From assembly GCA_030144725.1 (NCBI GenBank), contig JASKMD010000026.1:15698814-15762813 (forward strand): 64,000 nt of DNA, written 5' to 3'. Below are positions 33,178-45,663 of this stretch, piece after piece. Position 1 is the first letter of the stretch. Each line of letters opens with the position of its first letter. Source of the stretch: Haematococcus lacustris (taxonomy: Eukaryota > Chlorophyta > Chlorophyceae > Chlamydomonadales > Haematococcaceae). The translations under genes were made by a program, and so were the position numbers. The notes under the pieces were generated by a model, which had not been told where the DNA came from, made no database searches, and worked only from the letters and a program-made list of their open reading frames with translations.

Positions 33178-34690
33178 CAAAGGGTCCTGCGTCACACCCA
33201 CAGGGTCCTGGCACACACCCACAGGGTCCTGCTGCACACCCACAGGGTCCTGGCGCACACCCACAGGGTCCTGGCCCACAGGGTCCTGCGTCACACCCAC
33301 AGGGTCCTGCGTCACACCCACAGGGTCATGATGTGGGTGTGACGCAGGACCCTGTGGGTGTGGTGCCAGGACCCTGTGGTGTGGTGCCAGGACCCTGTGG
33401 TGTGGTGCCAGACCCTGTGGGCCAGGACCCTGTGGTGTGGTGCCAGGACCCTGTGGTGTGGTGCCAGGACCCTGTGGGCCAGGACCCTGTGGGTGTGGTG
33501 CCAGGACCCTGTGGTGTGGTGCCAGGACCCTGTGGGCCAGGACCCTGTGGTGTGGTGCGCTAGGACCCTGTGGGCCAGGACCCTGTAGGTGTGCAGCAGG
33601 ACCCTGTGGTGTGGTGCCAGGACCCTGTGGTGTGGTGCCAGGACCCTGTGGGCCAGGACCCTGTGGTAGCGGTGCCAGGACCCTGTGGTGTGTGCCAGGA
33701 CCCTGTGGTGTGGTGCCAGGACCCTGTGGGCCAGGACCCTGTGGGTGGTGCCAGGACCCTGTGGGCCAGGACCCTGTGGTGTGGTGCCAGGACCCTGTGG
33801 GCCAGGACCCTGTGGTGTGGTGCCAGGACCCTGTGGTGTGGTGCCAGGACCCTGTGGGCCAGGACCCTGTGGTGTGGTGCCAGAACCCTGTGGGTCAGGA
33901 CCCTGTGGTGTGGTGCCAGGACCCTGTGGTGTGGTGCCAGGACCCTGTGGTGCCAGGACCCTGTGGTGTGGTGCCAGGACCCTGTGGGCCAGGACCCTGT
34001 GGTGTGGTGCCAGGACCCTGTGGTGTGGTGCCAGGACCCTGTGGTGCCAGGACCCTGTGGTGTGGTGCCAGGACCCTGTGGGCCAGGACCCTGTGGTGTG
34101 GTGCCAGGACCCTGTGGTGTGGTGCAGCAGGACCCTGTGGTGCCAGGACCCTGTGGTGTGGTGCCAGGACCCTGTGGGTCAGGACCCTGTGGTGTGGTGC
34201 CAGGACCCTGTGGGTGTGCAGCTGGACCATGTGAGCCAGGACCCTGTGGTGTGGTGCCAGGACCCTGTGGGCCAGGACCCTGTGGTGAGGTGCCAGGACC
34301 CTGTGGTGAGGTGCCAGGACCCTGTGGTGTGGTGCCAGGACCCTGTGGTGTGGTGCCAGGACCCTGTGGTGCCAGAACCCTGTGTTGTGGTGCCAGGACC
34401 CTGTGAGCCAGAACCCTGTGGTGTGGTGCCAGGACCCTGTGTGGAATGGCACTCATCGTAGGACCCTGTACAGGGTCCTGGCACACATGGTCAAAAGCAT
34501 CCAAACGGGGTCTACAGGACCAACCACAAGCTATGTAGGAATCCTAACAGGGTTCTATGACATAGGGATGCAAGGAATGATTAAAATATCTACACTCATC
34601 AGGTACACAGGACCCTGTACAGGGTCGGCAGGACCCTGTACAGGGTCCTACGACCATGGTGACGCTAGGAACCTGTGCAGGGTCCTAGGA
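33178..34690. repeat. CAGGACCCTGTGG minisatellite with inverted left part
   Basis: From 33340 to 34450 dozens of copies of a roughly 20-bp unit, CCAGGACCCTGTGGTGTGGT, alternate with a shorter GGCCAGGACCCTGTG unit. From 33178 to 33330 the same core is in the opposite orientation (CACAGGGTCCTG). The turn lies in an inverted repeat around 33335. After 34450 come three perfect 18-bp palindromes, GGACCCTGTACAGGGTCC. Confidence 0.9.
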
Positions 34691-35002
34691 CACGGGCCAT
34701 AGCTCATTCACTGGCTTGGGACGTTTTGCATGCCACCTACTAGGTTGGGCAGCTGTAACCACCCTTTACAATCTCTCATACTCACATTTCATGAAAAGTC
34801 ACTTTGGTCACACGGTGCCAACTCCCTTAGCCAAAATCAGGGTCTCAGCCCCACACCTGGCCCAGCAGCTCGACACCGAGTGAGAATTACACTTTGGCCC
34901 AGAGAGAGTCTTGTCATCCCCTAGGTCACAGCAGCCCACATACCAAGTTTCAAACCTCAACTCTCAGGTTTTTCAAGCCAGCCAGGCCTTAATTTGCACG
35001 AG

Positions 35003-35604
35003 CTAGCTGTGCTATGAACAAGGCTCCTAGCTGCTTGCAACCCCTAGCTGCTTGGGGTCTGAGGTGTTGGCTACTCGGTAAAGCTTAGTGGCAACTGAGG
35101 AGCAAATGCGTGCAAGACTGGGTGCCCGTCTGCCTTGCGGTTTGGCATGTGCATTGGAGCTGTTGCGTATTGTTGCATGTGTTGCGCAGCTTTTACAGCT
35201 CATCAAATGTGCCCAAAGCCCAAGAATAAACAAAGATAGAAGAAATAAACCATTGAACAACTGCATGCCCTAGGGGTCACGAGTCAAGGAAGTACCAACT
35301 GTATCAACATCCACCAACTTGTCTGGCTCATTTCCATCCCAGCTAAGCCTTCACAGCTTAGCTAGCCTCGGATTGCTTGGTGCAAAGCCATATCTGTCTT
35401 TGTCAAAACGAAGGTCTGCTTGTTGCCAAGGATGGCCTCCACACGTTTCTTCTCTGTCCGTGCTGTCCCAGTCCAGAACCACATGTTGAACCTGCATGCA
35501 TGTACATGCTCTGACCTTCCCCGCGCACGTGCACGGGCAGGGTGGCAGGGCGGCTGGCCAGGGAGCAACAGGTGCATCGGGGTGTTGTTGCTTGGGAGGG
35601 CCTA
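35003..35604. other. Spacer between elements 1 and 2, no gene recognised
   Basis: It probably continues the T1 or another older element interrupted by element 1. Short open frames on both strands (35088-35273 and 35362-35577) show no domain. Confidence 0.3.
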
Positions 35605-35965
35605 GGCTACGGTGTAGGGTGTAGGGGGCTAGGGTGTAGGGTGTACAGCTAGCAGTGTAAGGTAAGGTGTAGGGTGTAGGGTGTAGGACGCGGCTAGTGG
35701 GTAGGGTGTAGGGTAGTGGGCTGTAGGGTGTGGGGGGGTAAGGAGTGGGTGTGGGCGTGTAGGGAGTGGGCTGTAGGGTGTAGGGTGTAGGGGTGTAGGG
35801 AGGTGGGGAGGTAGGTAGGAAGGGTGTAGGAGGTAGGGGAGGTAGGAGGGAGGGAGAAGGGGAGGGAGGAGGGGGTGTAGGAGGGGACGCAGGAGGGGGG
35901 GTAGGATGGGAGGTAGGGGAGGTAGGGGGTGTAGGGTAAGGGAGGGTAGGGTGGGGAGGTAGGAG
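35605..35965. repeat. GTGTAGGG telomere-like degenerate array
   Basis: TGTAGGG/GTAGGG units recur over about 360 bases with increasing AGGGAGG drift to the right. It resembles plant/algal TTTAGGG telomere sequence but has TG where TT is expected. Confidence 0.6.
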
Positions 35966-36132
35966 GGAGGTAGGAAGGGTGAATGGCACTCGCGCCGATT
36001 AAGGCCGGAAGTCACACACATCATTTCTCCCGGGAGGCATACCGCAGATAGCCCCAGGAAAGGCCGACTCATCGCCGTTGTTGTCATTGAAAAACTCAAT
36101 GTTGCTGCGATGTTATAACCATTTGAAATCCG

Positions 36133-36780
36133 AAAAAACCCTGCGCAGGGTCCTGCCGACCCTGCGCAGGGTCCTAGCGCATGGGCCATTTGCAGGGTCC
36201 TGACGACCATTTGCAGGGTCCTGTGACCCTGCGCAGGGTCCTAGCGACCCTGCGCAGGGTCCTACTGACCTCATTTGCAGGGTCCTGCCGACCATTTGCA
36301 GGGTCCTGCAACCCTGCGCAGGGTCTTGCCGACCCTGTGCAGGGTCCTGGAAACCATTCTACAGGGTCCTAATGTCCATTTTACAGGGTCCTGTGACCCT
36401 GCGCAGGGTCCTGGTGACCCTGTGCAGGGTCCTGCCGACCATTTTACAGGGTCCTACTGACCATTTTACAGGGTCCTGTGACCCTGCGCAGGGTCCTGGT
36501 GACCCTGTGCAGGGTCCTGGTGACCCTGTGCAGGGTCCTGCCGACCATGTTACAGGGTCCTACTGACCATTTCACAGGGTCCTGTGACCCTGCGCAGGGT
36601 CCTGGTGACCCTGTGCAGGGTCCTGGTGACCCTGTGCAGGGTCCCGCCGACCATTTTACAGGGTCCTACTGACCATTTTACAGGGTCCTGCAACCCTGTG
36701 CAGGGTTCTGGTGACCCTGTGCAGGGTCCTACCAACCTCGTTTGCAGGTCCTGCTACACGTTTGCAGGGTCCTGCCGGTC
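36133..36780. repeat. GCGCAGGGTCCTG / TTTACAGGGTCC array, element 2 left
   Basis: About 30 copies of CAGGGTCCT at 20-24-base spacing, with GACCCTGYGCAGGGTCC near-palindromes alternating with GACCATTTTACAGGGTCC units. Confidence 0.9.
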
Positions 36781-37295
36781 AACATTAAAGTACATGTCTT
36801 AACGTCGCAACACCTCGCAACACGTCGCAAAGGACCTACATAAGACACGTCTCAACGCTAAATCACCTCCCACAAACACCTCGCACACCTTGCTCAAACA
36901 CCTCGCATAGGTTCTGCAGAGTACAAGTCGTTACGTCCATACACCTTGCAACACCACGCAACACCACTGCAAAATGTATGCATCGTCGCCTGAATACCTC
37001 GCAGCACCACTACACAACGTATGCAACGACGCCCGAACACCTCGCAACACCACTACAAACGACATGTATTGCTGATGCTAAGCACATGCTTTGATGCAAG
37101 GTGACAACACCACACAACAACACAACACAACATCACTACAGCAACAACACAGCGACTCATGCCTAACACACCACTTATGCCATGTGCACAACCACAAGGA
37201 CTGGCTGCACCTCCTTGCTGTGGGCTAACACCTTATCACTTATCACCTTCAGCACTTTGCCTTGCTGCCTATGCCCCATGGCACCAAATCAGGTT

Positions 37296-37440
37296 GGGCT
37301 AGGCTGGGCTAGGCTGGGCTGGGCTGGGCTGGGCTGGGCTGGGCTGGGCTGGGCTGGGCTGGGCTGGGCTGGGCTGGCATCTAGTGGCTGGGCTAGGCTG
37401 GGCTGGGCTAGGCTAGGTTAGGCTGGGCTGGTCTAGGCTT
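37296..37440. repeat. GGGCT/GGCTA pentamer array
   Basis: A run of GGGCT and GGCTA units equivalent to the array at 29890-30060 in element 1. Confidence 0.9.
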
Positions 37441-39162
37441 GGCTCCAGGTTGCCCGCTCCAGGCTGCCCGCTCCAAGCTGTTACGCCAAGGGCTGCTGGG
37501 TGCCATGGGGTGGGGGGAAGGACAGGGGAGGGGAGGAGGGTAGGTAGGTGGCAGACTCGGAAGTGGTGGTGGTGGGATGGGGCAGGGAAGGGAGAAGGGG
37601 GCAATGGGCAGCAGTGTGACCATCGGACCTGCGGCAGCAAGAGGCATCCTTGCAATTAGGCTTGGCGTTGGGGACAACTCATGTGCAGGGACTGGCCACT
37701 TACAGTTATGCTCCATGTGACGCCGCTACCGCCTTGCTTGGAATCACCAAGCTATGCTACACCTGTCATGCTCCAGCTGTCAACAACTGTAAGCAAACAT
37801 CAGCCAACACGCAGATGAATAAGGACATGCATGACCAGAACTGAGCTGGGTAGGCTGACACCTCCCAAGCATGTGCACTCACCTGAAGTCCTGGCTGCCG
37901 CTCCAAGCGCCTCCTATCTGCTGCTCTTGGCTGCTGCTCTTGCTTACTGCTCATGGCTGCAGGGGAGGAGAGGGGAGGGAGTAGGGAGTAGGGGAGGGGA
38001 GGACCTGCAGCAAACAAGGGGTCACAAACACATTGGGTGGGGGCTCGCCGCTCATTAGGTTTGTGAGTGGGACTAGAGCATACTAAGCTTCTTACCTGAG
38101 TGGTTCCTCCCGGCGTTGGGCAAGAGATAGGGGTGGCAGTGGTGGGCGTACCTTTGTTGCTGGGGGAGTGGGAGTGGGAGTGGGAGAGGGGAAGGTGGAG
38201 GTGGAGGGGATGGTTCCAGGTTGCAAGGTAGGATAGGGAGGGGGTGGGTCTCCTGGCTACTGGGTAGGGTAGGGTAGGGAGGTTAGGGGGAGGGGGAAGT
38301 GCGGGGTAGGGAGACGTGGTGGTGGTGGTGGCACAGGGTAGGGAAGTGGGAAGGAGGCAAGGGCAGGAGTGTAGGCATCAGACCTGCAGCAAGCAAGGAA
38401 CGTGCTTACATTGAGGCTGGCATAACATCATGGCATTGGCTGTCATGTGTTGCATGACGAAGGCACTTACCTGGCATAGGGGTATGGTCTTTATTGTCTT
38501 CATTGTGCCATGTTGTTCTTATCTTGAGTTCTTGGCATTCCACCTGCAAGCAACCCGAGCCACATGAGAAGCACATTCTTTGCATTTGTCGATGATCTTC
38601 GCTATGACCTTTCCCTCACGTCGCACCTTTCCGCGGCTAGCAATCTCGCTACATCTTGGCCCCTTCGCTCATCCTGGTCGCATGGCTGGCAGGCTCGCAG
38701 CTAAGCTTTTGGCTATGATATGCTCCTAGCTGCTGGCTGCTCCTGGCTGCAACCGCTATGCCGCTCCTGGCTGTTGATGACTGCGTCGTGTCCGCCTGTG
38801 TTGTTGTCCGCTACCTTTTGTGGCTAATCGCTGATGTTGTGCGGTTGCTGGGTAAATGGCTGGCTGGCTAGTGGCTACGGTGTGTTCGTGGCTAGCATCT
38901 ACATCATCGCCCCTGGTGGTGAGAGATGCTGCCGGCCCTGTTGGCTGCTCCTGGCCGCTCCTGGCTGTTATTGCCAGCTTGGCGGGGCAGTCCTAATTCT
39001 TGCGCAATGCCTTTGCTTCCTTCGCAGTTCCTTTGCGAGAACTTCATGCAGCCTCCATGCTGCCGATTTATTTTGTAACATGTTGGCTTCGTTGTTAGGG
39101 CTTGGCTGTACTGTATAACTTCGGTCAAGTCTAAGATGATATGAATCAATGAGCACGGTCGG

Positions 39163-39690
39163 TAGGACCCTGCACAGGGTCCTGGCACACAGGGTCAGCA
39201 GGACCCTGCACAGGGTTTTCAGGACCCGGCACAGGGTCCTAGGGTCACCATGGTCATAGGACCCTGCACAGGGTCCTGGCACACAGGGTCAGCAGGACCC
39301 TGCACAGGGTTTTCAGGACCCTGCACAGGGTCCTAGGGTCACCATGGTCGTAGGACCCTGCACAGGGTCCTGGCACACAGGGTTTCCAGGACCCTGCACA
39401 GGGTTTCCAGGACCCTGCACAGGGTCAGTAGGACCCGGCACAGGGTCCTAGGGTCATCATGGTCGTAGGACCCTGCACAGGGTCCTGGCACCAAGGGTTG
39501 GAAAGAGGCCAAACAGGGTCTGCAGGACCAAGAACAGGGTCTGCAGGAAGCCCAACAGGGTCCTGGCACACAAGGCCGTAAGGATGCCTAACAAGGTCTT
39601 GTCAGTAGGACCCTGCACAGGGTCGCCAGGACCCTGCACCGGGTCCTGCGACCATGGTGACGCTAGGACCCGGCGCAGGGTCCTAGGACA
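39163..39690. repeat. GGACCCTGCACAGGGTCC near-palindrome array, element 2 right
   Basis: Roughly a dozen hairpin-forming units with 8-bp arms and a 2-base centre, spaced by TAGGGTCACCATGGTCGTA-like or GGCACACAGGGTC-like sequence. Confidence 0.9.
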
Positions 39691-40001
39691 CGGGCCATAG
39701 CTCATCACTGGCTTAAACGTTTTGCATGCCACTTACTAGGTTGGGCAGCTGTAACCACCCTCTACAATCGCTCATACTCACATTTAATGGAAAGTCACTT
39801 TGGTCACACGGTGCCAACTCCCTTAGCCAAAATCAGGGTCTCAGCCCCACACCTGGCCCAGCAACTCGACACCGAGTGAGAATTACACTTTGGCCCAATA
39901 GAGTCTTGTCATCCCCTAGGTCACAGCAGCCCACATACCAAGTTTCAAACCCCAACTCTCAGGTTTTTCAAGCCAGCCAGGCCTTAATTTGCACGAGTGG
40001 G

Positions 40002-40817
40002 AGTGGGCTGTGGGCTGTAGGCTGTAAGGTGTGTAACTCTGTACCAATTGCCCCCGCTGCCACTGCCTGGGCTGCCTGGGCTTCAAGGAGCTTGATTGTT
40101 GGCCTGAGGGTGCGTTGGGGCCGCTCAGTTGATCTCAATCCTGCAGCCATCATGGTCACACTCTACCACCACTGTGGAGCTGCTAAGAGCATGGCAGGCG
40201 TCAACACCAACATTGCGGTGCCACTGCCACCAACACAACAAGCAACAACAAGGCATGACAACAACACCACAATGCAAATGGGTGGTTGGTGGGTGGGGTG
40301 GGGTGGGGTGATGCACCTTGCTGTGCAGCGGCACTACGACTGCCTCCCCGGCCTGCAATTGCACATGAGTTGGCCCCACTGCCAGCGGCGGGACTGTGGC
40401 TGCCCTCCCCGCCAGCTGCGGCACAGAGGTTGCCTCCCTTGCCAGCAACAGCGACGATGGACCCCACGCCAGTAGTGTATGTGGATTGCCCACGCCGCCA
40501 TCAGATGCAGCACCAGTAGCTACAGTGATTTCTGCTTGCTTGCAGGCTGCTCTGGCTAGTCCTGAGCGGACTTCCTAGCTGCGGACTGAACTGCTCGCTG
40601 AATAGCATTTGAGGCAGCTCACCAATCCTTTTGGCAGATGATTGCTGAGCTGGGCTGGGGCGTAGGCTGCAGAGAGAGGTGCACAGGGGGGAGGTAACTT
40701 CATGCACACAAGCATCAAGTCACACAGCAGTCATGCAGCCAGAAGTAATGCAGAGATCCGCTCTCTCGCTTCTCTCCAATCTCACTTCTTGTAGTTGTGC
40801 TCGCTTGAAGCTGAAGC
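40002..40817. other. Unrecognised sequence between element 2 and T1 copy C
   Basis: It contains an imperfect Gly/Ala-type reading on the minus strand (about 40201-40467) and a GTGGGGTGGGG tract. No domain or family is recognised. Confidence 0.3.
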
Positions 40818-41048
40818 TGAAGCTGTCTGTTCTAATCTGCTGAGATGGGTACAGTGTCAATGGATAGTGAGCGGCATTGAGGGCCTCCAGGAAGGCTGCA
40901 CACACAAGCACACACGGTGACACGCATGGGTGGCGCATGGCGCAGTCTGCAGTGCAGCTGACTAGCGATGGCTGACCTTCCATGGAGACACCATATCCTT
41001 GCATCCGGGCATAGGAGCGCTCCCTGCGCTCCTGCCAAGGCAGGAAAG
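40818..41048 (-). mobile_element. T1 fragment, copy C
   Basis: Inverted partial copy of T1 covering the FLPWQERRERSYARMQG and ALNAAHY segments. Compared with copies A, B and D it has 4 extra bases near 40858. These join ALNAAHYPLTLYPSQQIRTDSFS in one frame, probably the ancestral reading. Confidence 0.7.
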
Positions 41049-43733
41049 GTGGTATGTAGCAACAAGCTCCCATGAACTCACCCCAAACGCATCACCCTTT
41101 GATGGTGTTATAGAGGGAGGGTGCAGGCGGTGGCAAGGGTGGGAGGGTTACGGCTGGGGCCAGGTGACTCTGGATAGGTTGGGCTGGGCTAGCTAGGGAT
41201 CAAGTCTAGGAGGCAGGGCGGTGCTAGCAGTGTTTAGGCTAGAAAGTTTAGGCTTCGGCGCGGCCCTTCTTATTTGGCTTGAATACACCAACCAGGAGCT
41301 GGGCTCCTAGGGATTCGGATGATTACATGCATGGTATGTAGAGGTTATGACCAAGTGACTTTGAGATGAACTCTAGTTAGGTTAGCTCTCAACGGTTAGC
41401 ATTAGCATTCTCTCAACTGATAGCATTACACGACCACCATGTTACAAGAGATCACAAGGGTGTTACAAGAGGTAAGCTATGCACATGCCCCTGCCCTCCT
41501 AGCTCATGTGCATCCCCTCAGCCTTGATTAGCATGTATTGGTACTCCTCCATGTGTTGTTTGTATAGAATAACCGCCCTGGGTGCAACGACTGCTGCGGC
41601 TGCCCTGACTCAGCCTCACCATGCGTCTCAGGCCCACTGCATGCCCCCTTGCACACAACAATAATGTGCCGCAACCAGACAAGCAGCCGGCCTTGCTCCA
41701 TATGCAGCAGAGCTTGCTGCTCAATGCACCTATCCCTGTCACTCAGCAATTGGTGCAGCTCCCGCCCATAGTGCCTGGTAGAGTGCTGCCTCATTGAGAA
41801 TCTGACCGGCTGTCCTGAGCTTTGCCTTAATGGCGTTGCTTGCTTTGCGCGAGTCCTTGTTGTTCTGGCCTCTCACTCATGCACATCATTGAACTCATGA
41901 ACTCATGCACATCATTGGTGAGCTGCTCCACCTGGGTACGGTACCTACACAACACGGCACTGAACCACCTGTGTCACAGCACACCTTGAACACTCTGAAT
42001 ACCCAGCCCCCTTGCCATGCCACACACACCTGATTTTTGACTAGGAGCACCAAGCCTCGTGCAATGAGAGGGCGCTAACCCTCAGCACACATGGTGCTTC
42101 TCCTTCTCAAGGGCATGCACGCCTTGAGCTCCATGCACTTGAGCTTGGCAGCTGCCATGCGCTGCTCATGGGGCCCACGTAACCCCCTCATCTGAAGCTG
42201 AGCCATGTCTGCTGACAGGTAGATGGAGGGCAGCCGCATACCGGCTGTTATTCTTCAACTGGCAGGCCATGTTGTGGGAAGCCATGAGGCGGACACGCTC
42301 AGTGTTGATGCCCAGCACGGCAGCATATCGTGCCCAGGTGACCTGACACACGCACACATGACAGCATGGCAGCATACACACACACATGCATGGCAGCATA
42401 CACACACACTCTGCCCTCTTGTGCCTGGCTACACCAACATGAGCCTGGCATGGCGCACAACACACCTGGAAATGGCAGGCAAAGCCAATATAAAGATGCA
42501 ACATGTGCAGCACACCGCAGCACTGACGCAACGGCAGCGCCACGGCCAGGAGGTAGTACACAAACTGCTTCGCTGTGTGCATATTGCAGCACACTGAGCC
42601 AACCACAACACGCACTGCACAGGGCTGGCCGGCTGTTATGTTGCTGGCCTCAGGCTGGAACAGGACTCACTGTCCACGCCTGCCGCTCTTGCTGCTGCTA
42701 CCGCTGCGTCTGCTCCGGCTCCTGTTGCCTGTGTTGTAGCTCTGGCCGCTGCAAATGCACCTGCCAGGTCGAGCTGCCCACTGCCATGCAGCTGTTGCAC
42801 TGCGCCCTCCAGCCCTGAACGATCCAGGTAGGTATCTGTGTGCTGCTCTAGGTCACGGGTGGCCACACCGGCATAGCTGCTGGGCTTGTTGAAAGCATCA
42901 CCAGCAACACAATGCACATAGCCATCTTGTGTTACACCTGCAGCAATGAACAAACACATACACACACACTCACACACACAGCGCCTTGTATTGATGATGA
43001 TGTTGATGATGGTGACGATGATGGAAATGCTGACACACAACGTTTGTGCCTAGCAGCAGATGCATGCAACCTTTTTACCTAGGAAGAGCGCACATATGGG
43101 ACTGTCACTGGATGTTGGACCTGTAGGTCAATGGCCCGCAGGTAATCAAAGAATGCCTGGCTGAAGCTGTCTGTCCTAATCTGCTGAGATGGGTACAGTG
43201 CCGATAGTGAGCGGCATTGAGCGCCTCCAGGAAGGCTGCACACACAAGCACACACGGTGACACGCATGGGTGGCGCATGGCGCAGTCTGCAGTGCAGCTG
43301 ACTAGCGATGGCTGACCTTCCATGGAGACACCACACCCTTGCATCCGGGCATAGGAGCGCTCCCTGCGCTCCTGCCAAGGCAGGAAAGCTGCTGGCCGCA
43401 GGTGTTTCTCCTGCTGTGGGTCCTCCTGCAGCTCGTGTGGCACTGCGTTGGGCGCATCTTTATCCGTCGCTACTTTTGGGTGTTGTGGAGGATTCTGGCC
43501 TGTCCTCTTGGCCCGCCGATGCGGTTCCCCTAGCAAGTACCTTTAGGGCTGCGAGCTTACGCTCATCGAGATAGTAGCGTTCCATCATACGGGTGCTGGG
43601 CTGCGATTGCTGGGCAGTAACCGCCCCCTACCAACCGCCTCTGGGCAGTCAAGGTTGCGCGTCAAAGCATGCGGAGGAGCCCAACAAGCCAGTGTGAGGG
43701 CTCGCTAGTCGCTCGTGCTGGTCGTATCTCGCG
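41049..43733 (-). mobile_element. T1 DNA transposon, copy B, truncated at its outer end
   Basis: Nearly identical to copy A in reverse (A coordinates about 28950 down to 26260). The terminal 213 bases of T1, including the inverted repeat, are missing. The break coincides with the start of a hairpin element at 43734. It carries the same frame break as A and D. Confidence 0.8.
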
Positions 43734-43901
43734 TTGTAAAACGCGAGGCCGAGGCACTGGAGCGTAACAGCTCGAGACCGAAGCCAGCGGCCGCGGAGCG
43801 TAGCGACGCGGCCGCTGGCTGAGGTCGAGAGCTGTTACGCTCCAGTGCCGAGGCCGAGTGTTTGCAGCCGCCTAAAACGGCCCTGGCGACCCCATTATCT
43901 A
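43734..43901. repeat. Hairpin module U1 (left arm truncated)
   Basis: The centre is GCGGAGCGTAGCGACGC. The arms pair GGAGCGTAACAGCTC with GAGCTGTTACGCTCC. The right outer arm ends CCATTATCTA. Confidence 0.85.
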
Positions 43902-43925
43902 GTGTAATGGAGTTTTACAGCGTCG

Positions 43926-45660
43926 AAGCTTCGTTTGGCGCGGCGGAGCCGCGCCTTCGGTATGTCACACTTGTCGTATGATTTTGAGAGTTTGGTATTG
44001 CGAACATTGCCCGACCTGCAGACTTCAAGTACGGAAGAACCTCTTTTCTTCGGCGTTGTGCCTTGGGACAGGCCATTGGCCTCTAGCAGCCTCTCAGCGG
44101 GGTTTCCTTCGATGTCGCGTATGCTCTGTTCGCTTCGCAACTGATCGCTATAGGTGCGTGGGAGCATCACTACAGCCCGCCCAGCAGCCTTTCAGCAGGA
44201 TGCTCTTGTCTTGGTGTTCCTTTCGATGACCTCCTTTCGATCATCGTAAAGGTGAAGTACTAGTAGCTCCTTGTTGGCGCTGTCTTGTTGTCGCTGATTG
44301 TTCTGATCATTTTCTGATTCCTTGTCGTAGGTTCTGTCTTTGTCCGCTAAGAGGTGCGCCAAGAGGCTCTTGCGCTTACAAATGCGGTAGGTAGTGTTAT
44401 TGAATCCTATCACCGTGTCGTTGTATTGCTGCCTTGTCGTTTTGCAAGTTGTCTGGCGATGAGCTGTTGCTGCATGCTCGTTTCGATCGGGGCTTACCGA
44501 GCTGGCAGCAGGCCTACCGCAATGCTTCAGACATCTGCAAAGCGCTAGCATTCCTGCAGTTGAGGGCAGCCAGCCCAGATACTGTTGTGATTGGTGTAGG
44601 GGCAAGTGGAGTCAATCTAGCTGATGATTGTGGATGTGGAACGAGAGGATGTGGCTTGTGGCCTGGGCTAGATTGGGTGGCTCTGATGGGTCAAGCAAGA
44701 AGTGCCTCGCTGCAGCCACTTAGGGATCCACTAAGGGACTGTATCCTAGGCCCCCAATGCCGCCTTCTCTCACCCTTAGTGTTGCACCCTTGCCACACCT
44801 TGTCCTGCCTTTTGCTACCTTCCCTTACCATGCAACCCAGGACCTATGGCGACATGGCGCCACAGCTGAGAGCTTGGTGGGTGATTGGGAAGGGGAGTTG
44901 ATGACATTGTGCAAAGGGTGGGGCAGGCCGTCGTCTGACATTGCCTCCACACCATCGTGACGCCAATACATGTCAGCATACTCCTAGGTGTCGGTGTTGC
45001 TTCGGTTGGTCTACCACATGTCACTTGGTCCCCGTCTTGTTTGCCTTGCACTTGTTGTTGCCTTCGGTGTGGTCCTTGCTTTTGCTTGGGGGTGGTCCTT
45101 GCGGTCCCTGTGGTTGCTGAATGAGCAGGGGCCGCTCTGGATGCTGTCACCGTGAAGGAGGCGTTGGAGAGCGGGAGCGTAGTAGTATAGATGTAGTGAA
45201 AAGTGTAGCCGAGGAGTGGAAACGGTTGCATGTGAGCTCTATTAAATAGGTGCACTTTTTTATAATAGAGATGCACTTTTTGTTAATAGCAGTGCGCTGT
45301 GCCTATTAACTGCGTTTTACACGTCTGTAAAACGAGGGGTTTTAACAGTTACAAAGCAGTAGTTGGGTGTTACTAGCGTTTAAAGACTCATTTACGGCTC
45401 ATTTAGGAGGCCATAATAGGGGGGTGAGGGCTGTTTAAGGTACGCTTTTCGCTGTTAAAAATACGCTATTCGCTGTTTAAGAACCGTTTGAAAATTTAAA
45501 TATGCGTGTTTAAGAGACGTCGCACCAGCCAAAGCTCTCTAATCCTAACATGAACAAAGCACCCTACAGCAGCTGATCTGCGCTGACAGCTATTACGCTT
45601 GCAGCTGCAACAGTTGGGCTTGCATGCAGGAAACATGCCCTAACAACCCTGACAGCCCTG
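43926..45660. other. Interior of the hairpin-bounded element, left part
   Basis: Open frames at 44192-44605 (minus, Lys/Asn/Gln-rich) and 44434-44901 (plus) have no recognised domain. From 45235 to 45540 the sequence is AT-rich, with GTTTAA/TTAATA words and short repeats such as ACGCTTTTCGCTGTTAAA. Confidence 0.35.
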
Positions 45661-45663
45661 ACA

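Larger units (their letters stand above)
29030..35002 (+). mobile_element. GGGTCCT-family repeat-filled element 1
   Basis: The left end is CACTCGCGCCGATTAAGGCC. The right end is the matching inverted GGCCTTAATTTGCACGAG (the final TG seen in elements 2 and 3 is absent). It has no transposase. From left to right it holds a GGGTCCTG array (29176-29627), CAACAC-rich sequence, GGCTA/GGCTG pentamers (29890-30060), a CTGCCCGCTCCAGG repeat (30140-30275), (GGGGA)n (30780-31137), GGAGGCG heptamers, G-rich tracts, a large CAGGACCCTG array (33178-34690) and a conserved right arm (34690-35002). Elements 2 and 3 have the same order, so this is a defined family, presumably mobilised in trans. Confidence 0.75.
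35987..39999 (+). mobile_element. GGGTCCT-family repeat-filled element 2
   Basis: It runs from CACTCGCGCCGATTAAGGCC to GGCCTTAATTTGCACGAGTG. It is flanked by GG on both sides (35985-35986 and 40000-40001), a 2-bp target duplication. The left arm is followed by a GCGCAGGGTCCTG array (36133-36780), CACCTCGCAACAC sequence like that of element 1, GGGCT pentamers (37296-37440), a right GGACCCTGCACAGGGTCC array (39163-39690) and the right arm shared with element 1 (39690-39999). No transposase is encoded. It is 4.0 kb, against 6.0 kb for element 1. Confidence 0.8.

Noticed and set aside
33437..34504. Long open frames reading GPCGVVPGPC or TGSWHHT
   Set aside because: Products of the CAGGACCCTGTGG minisatellite; all frames are open by lack of stop words in the unit.
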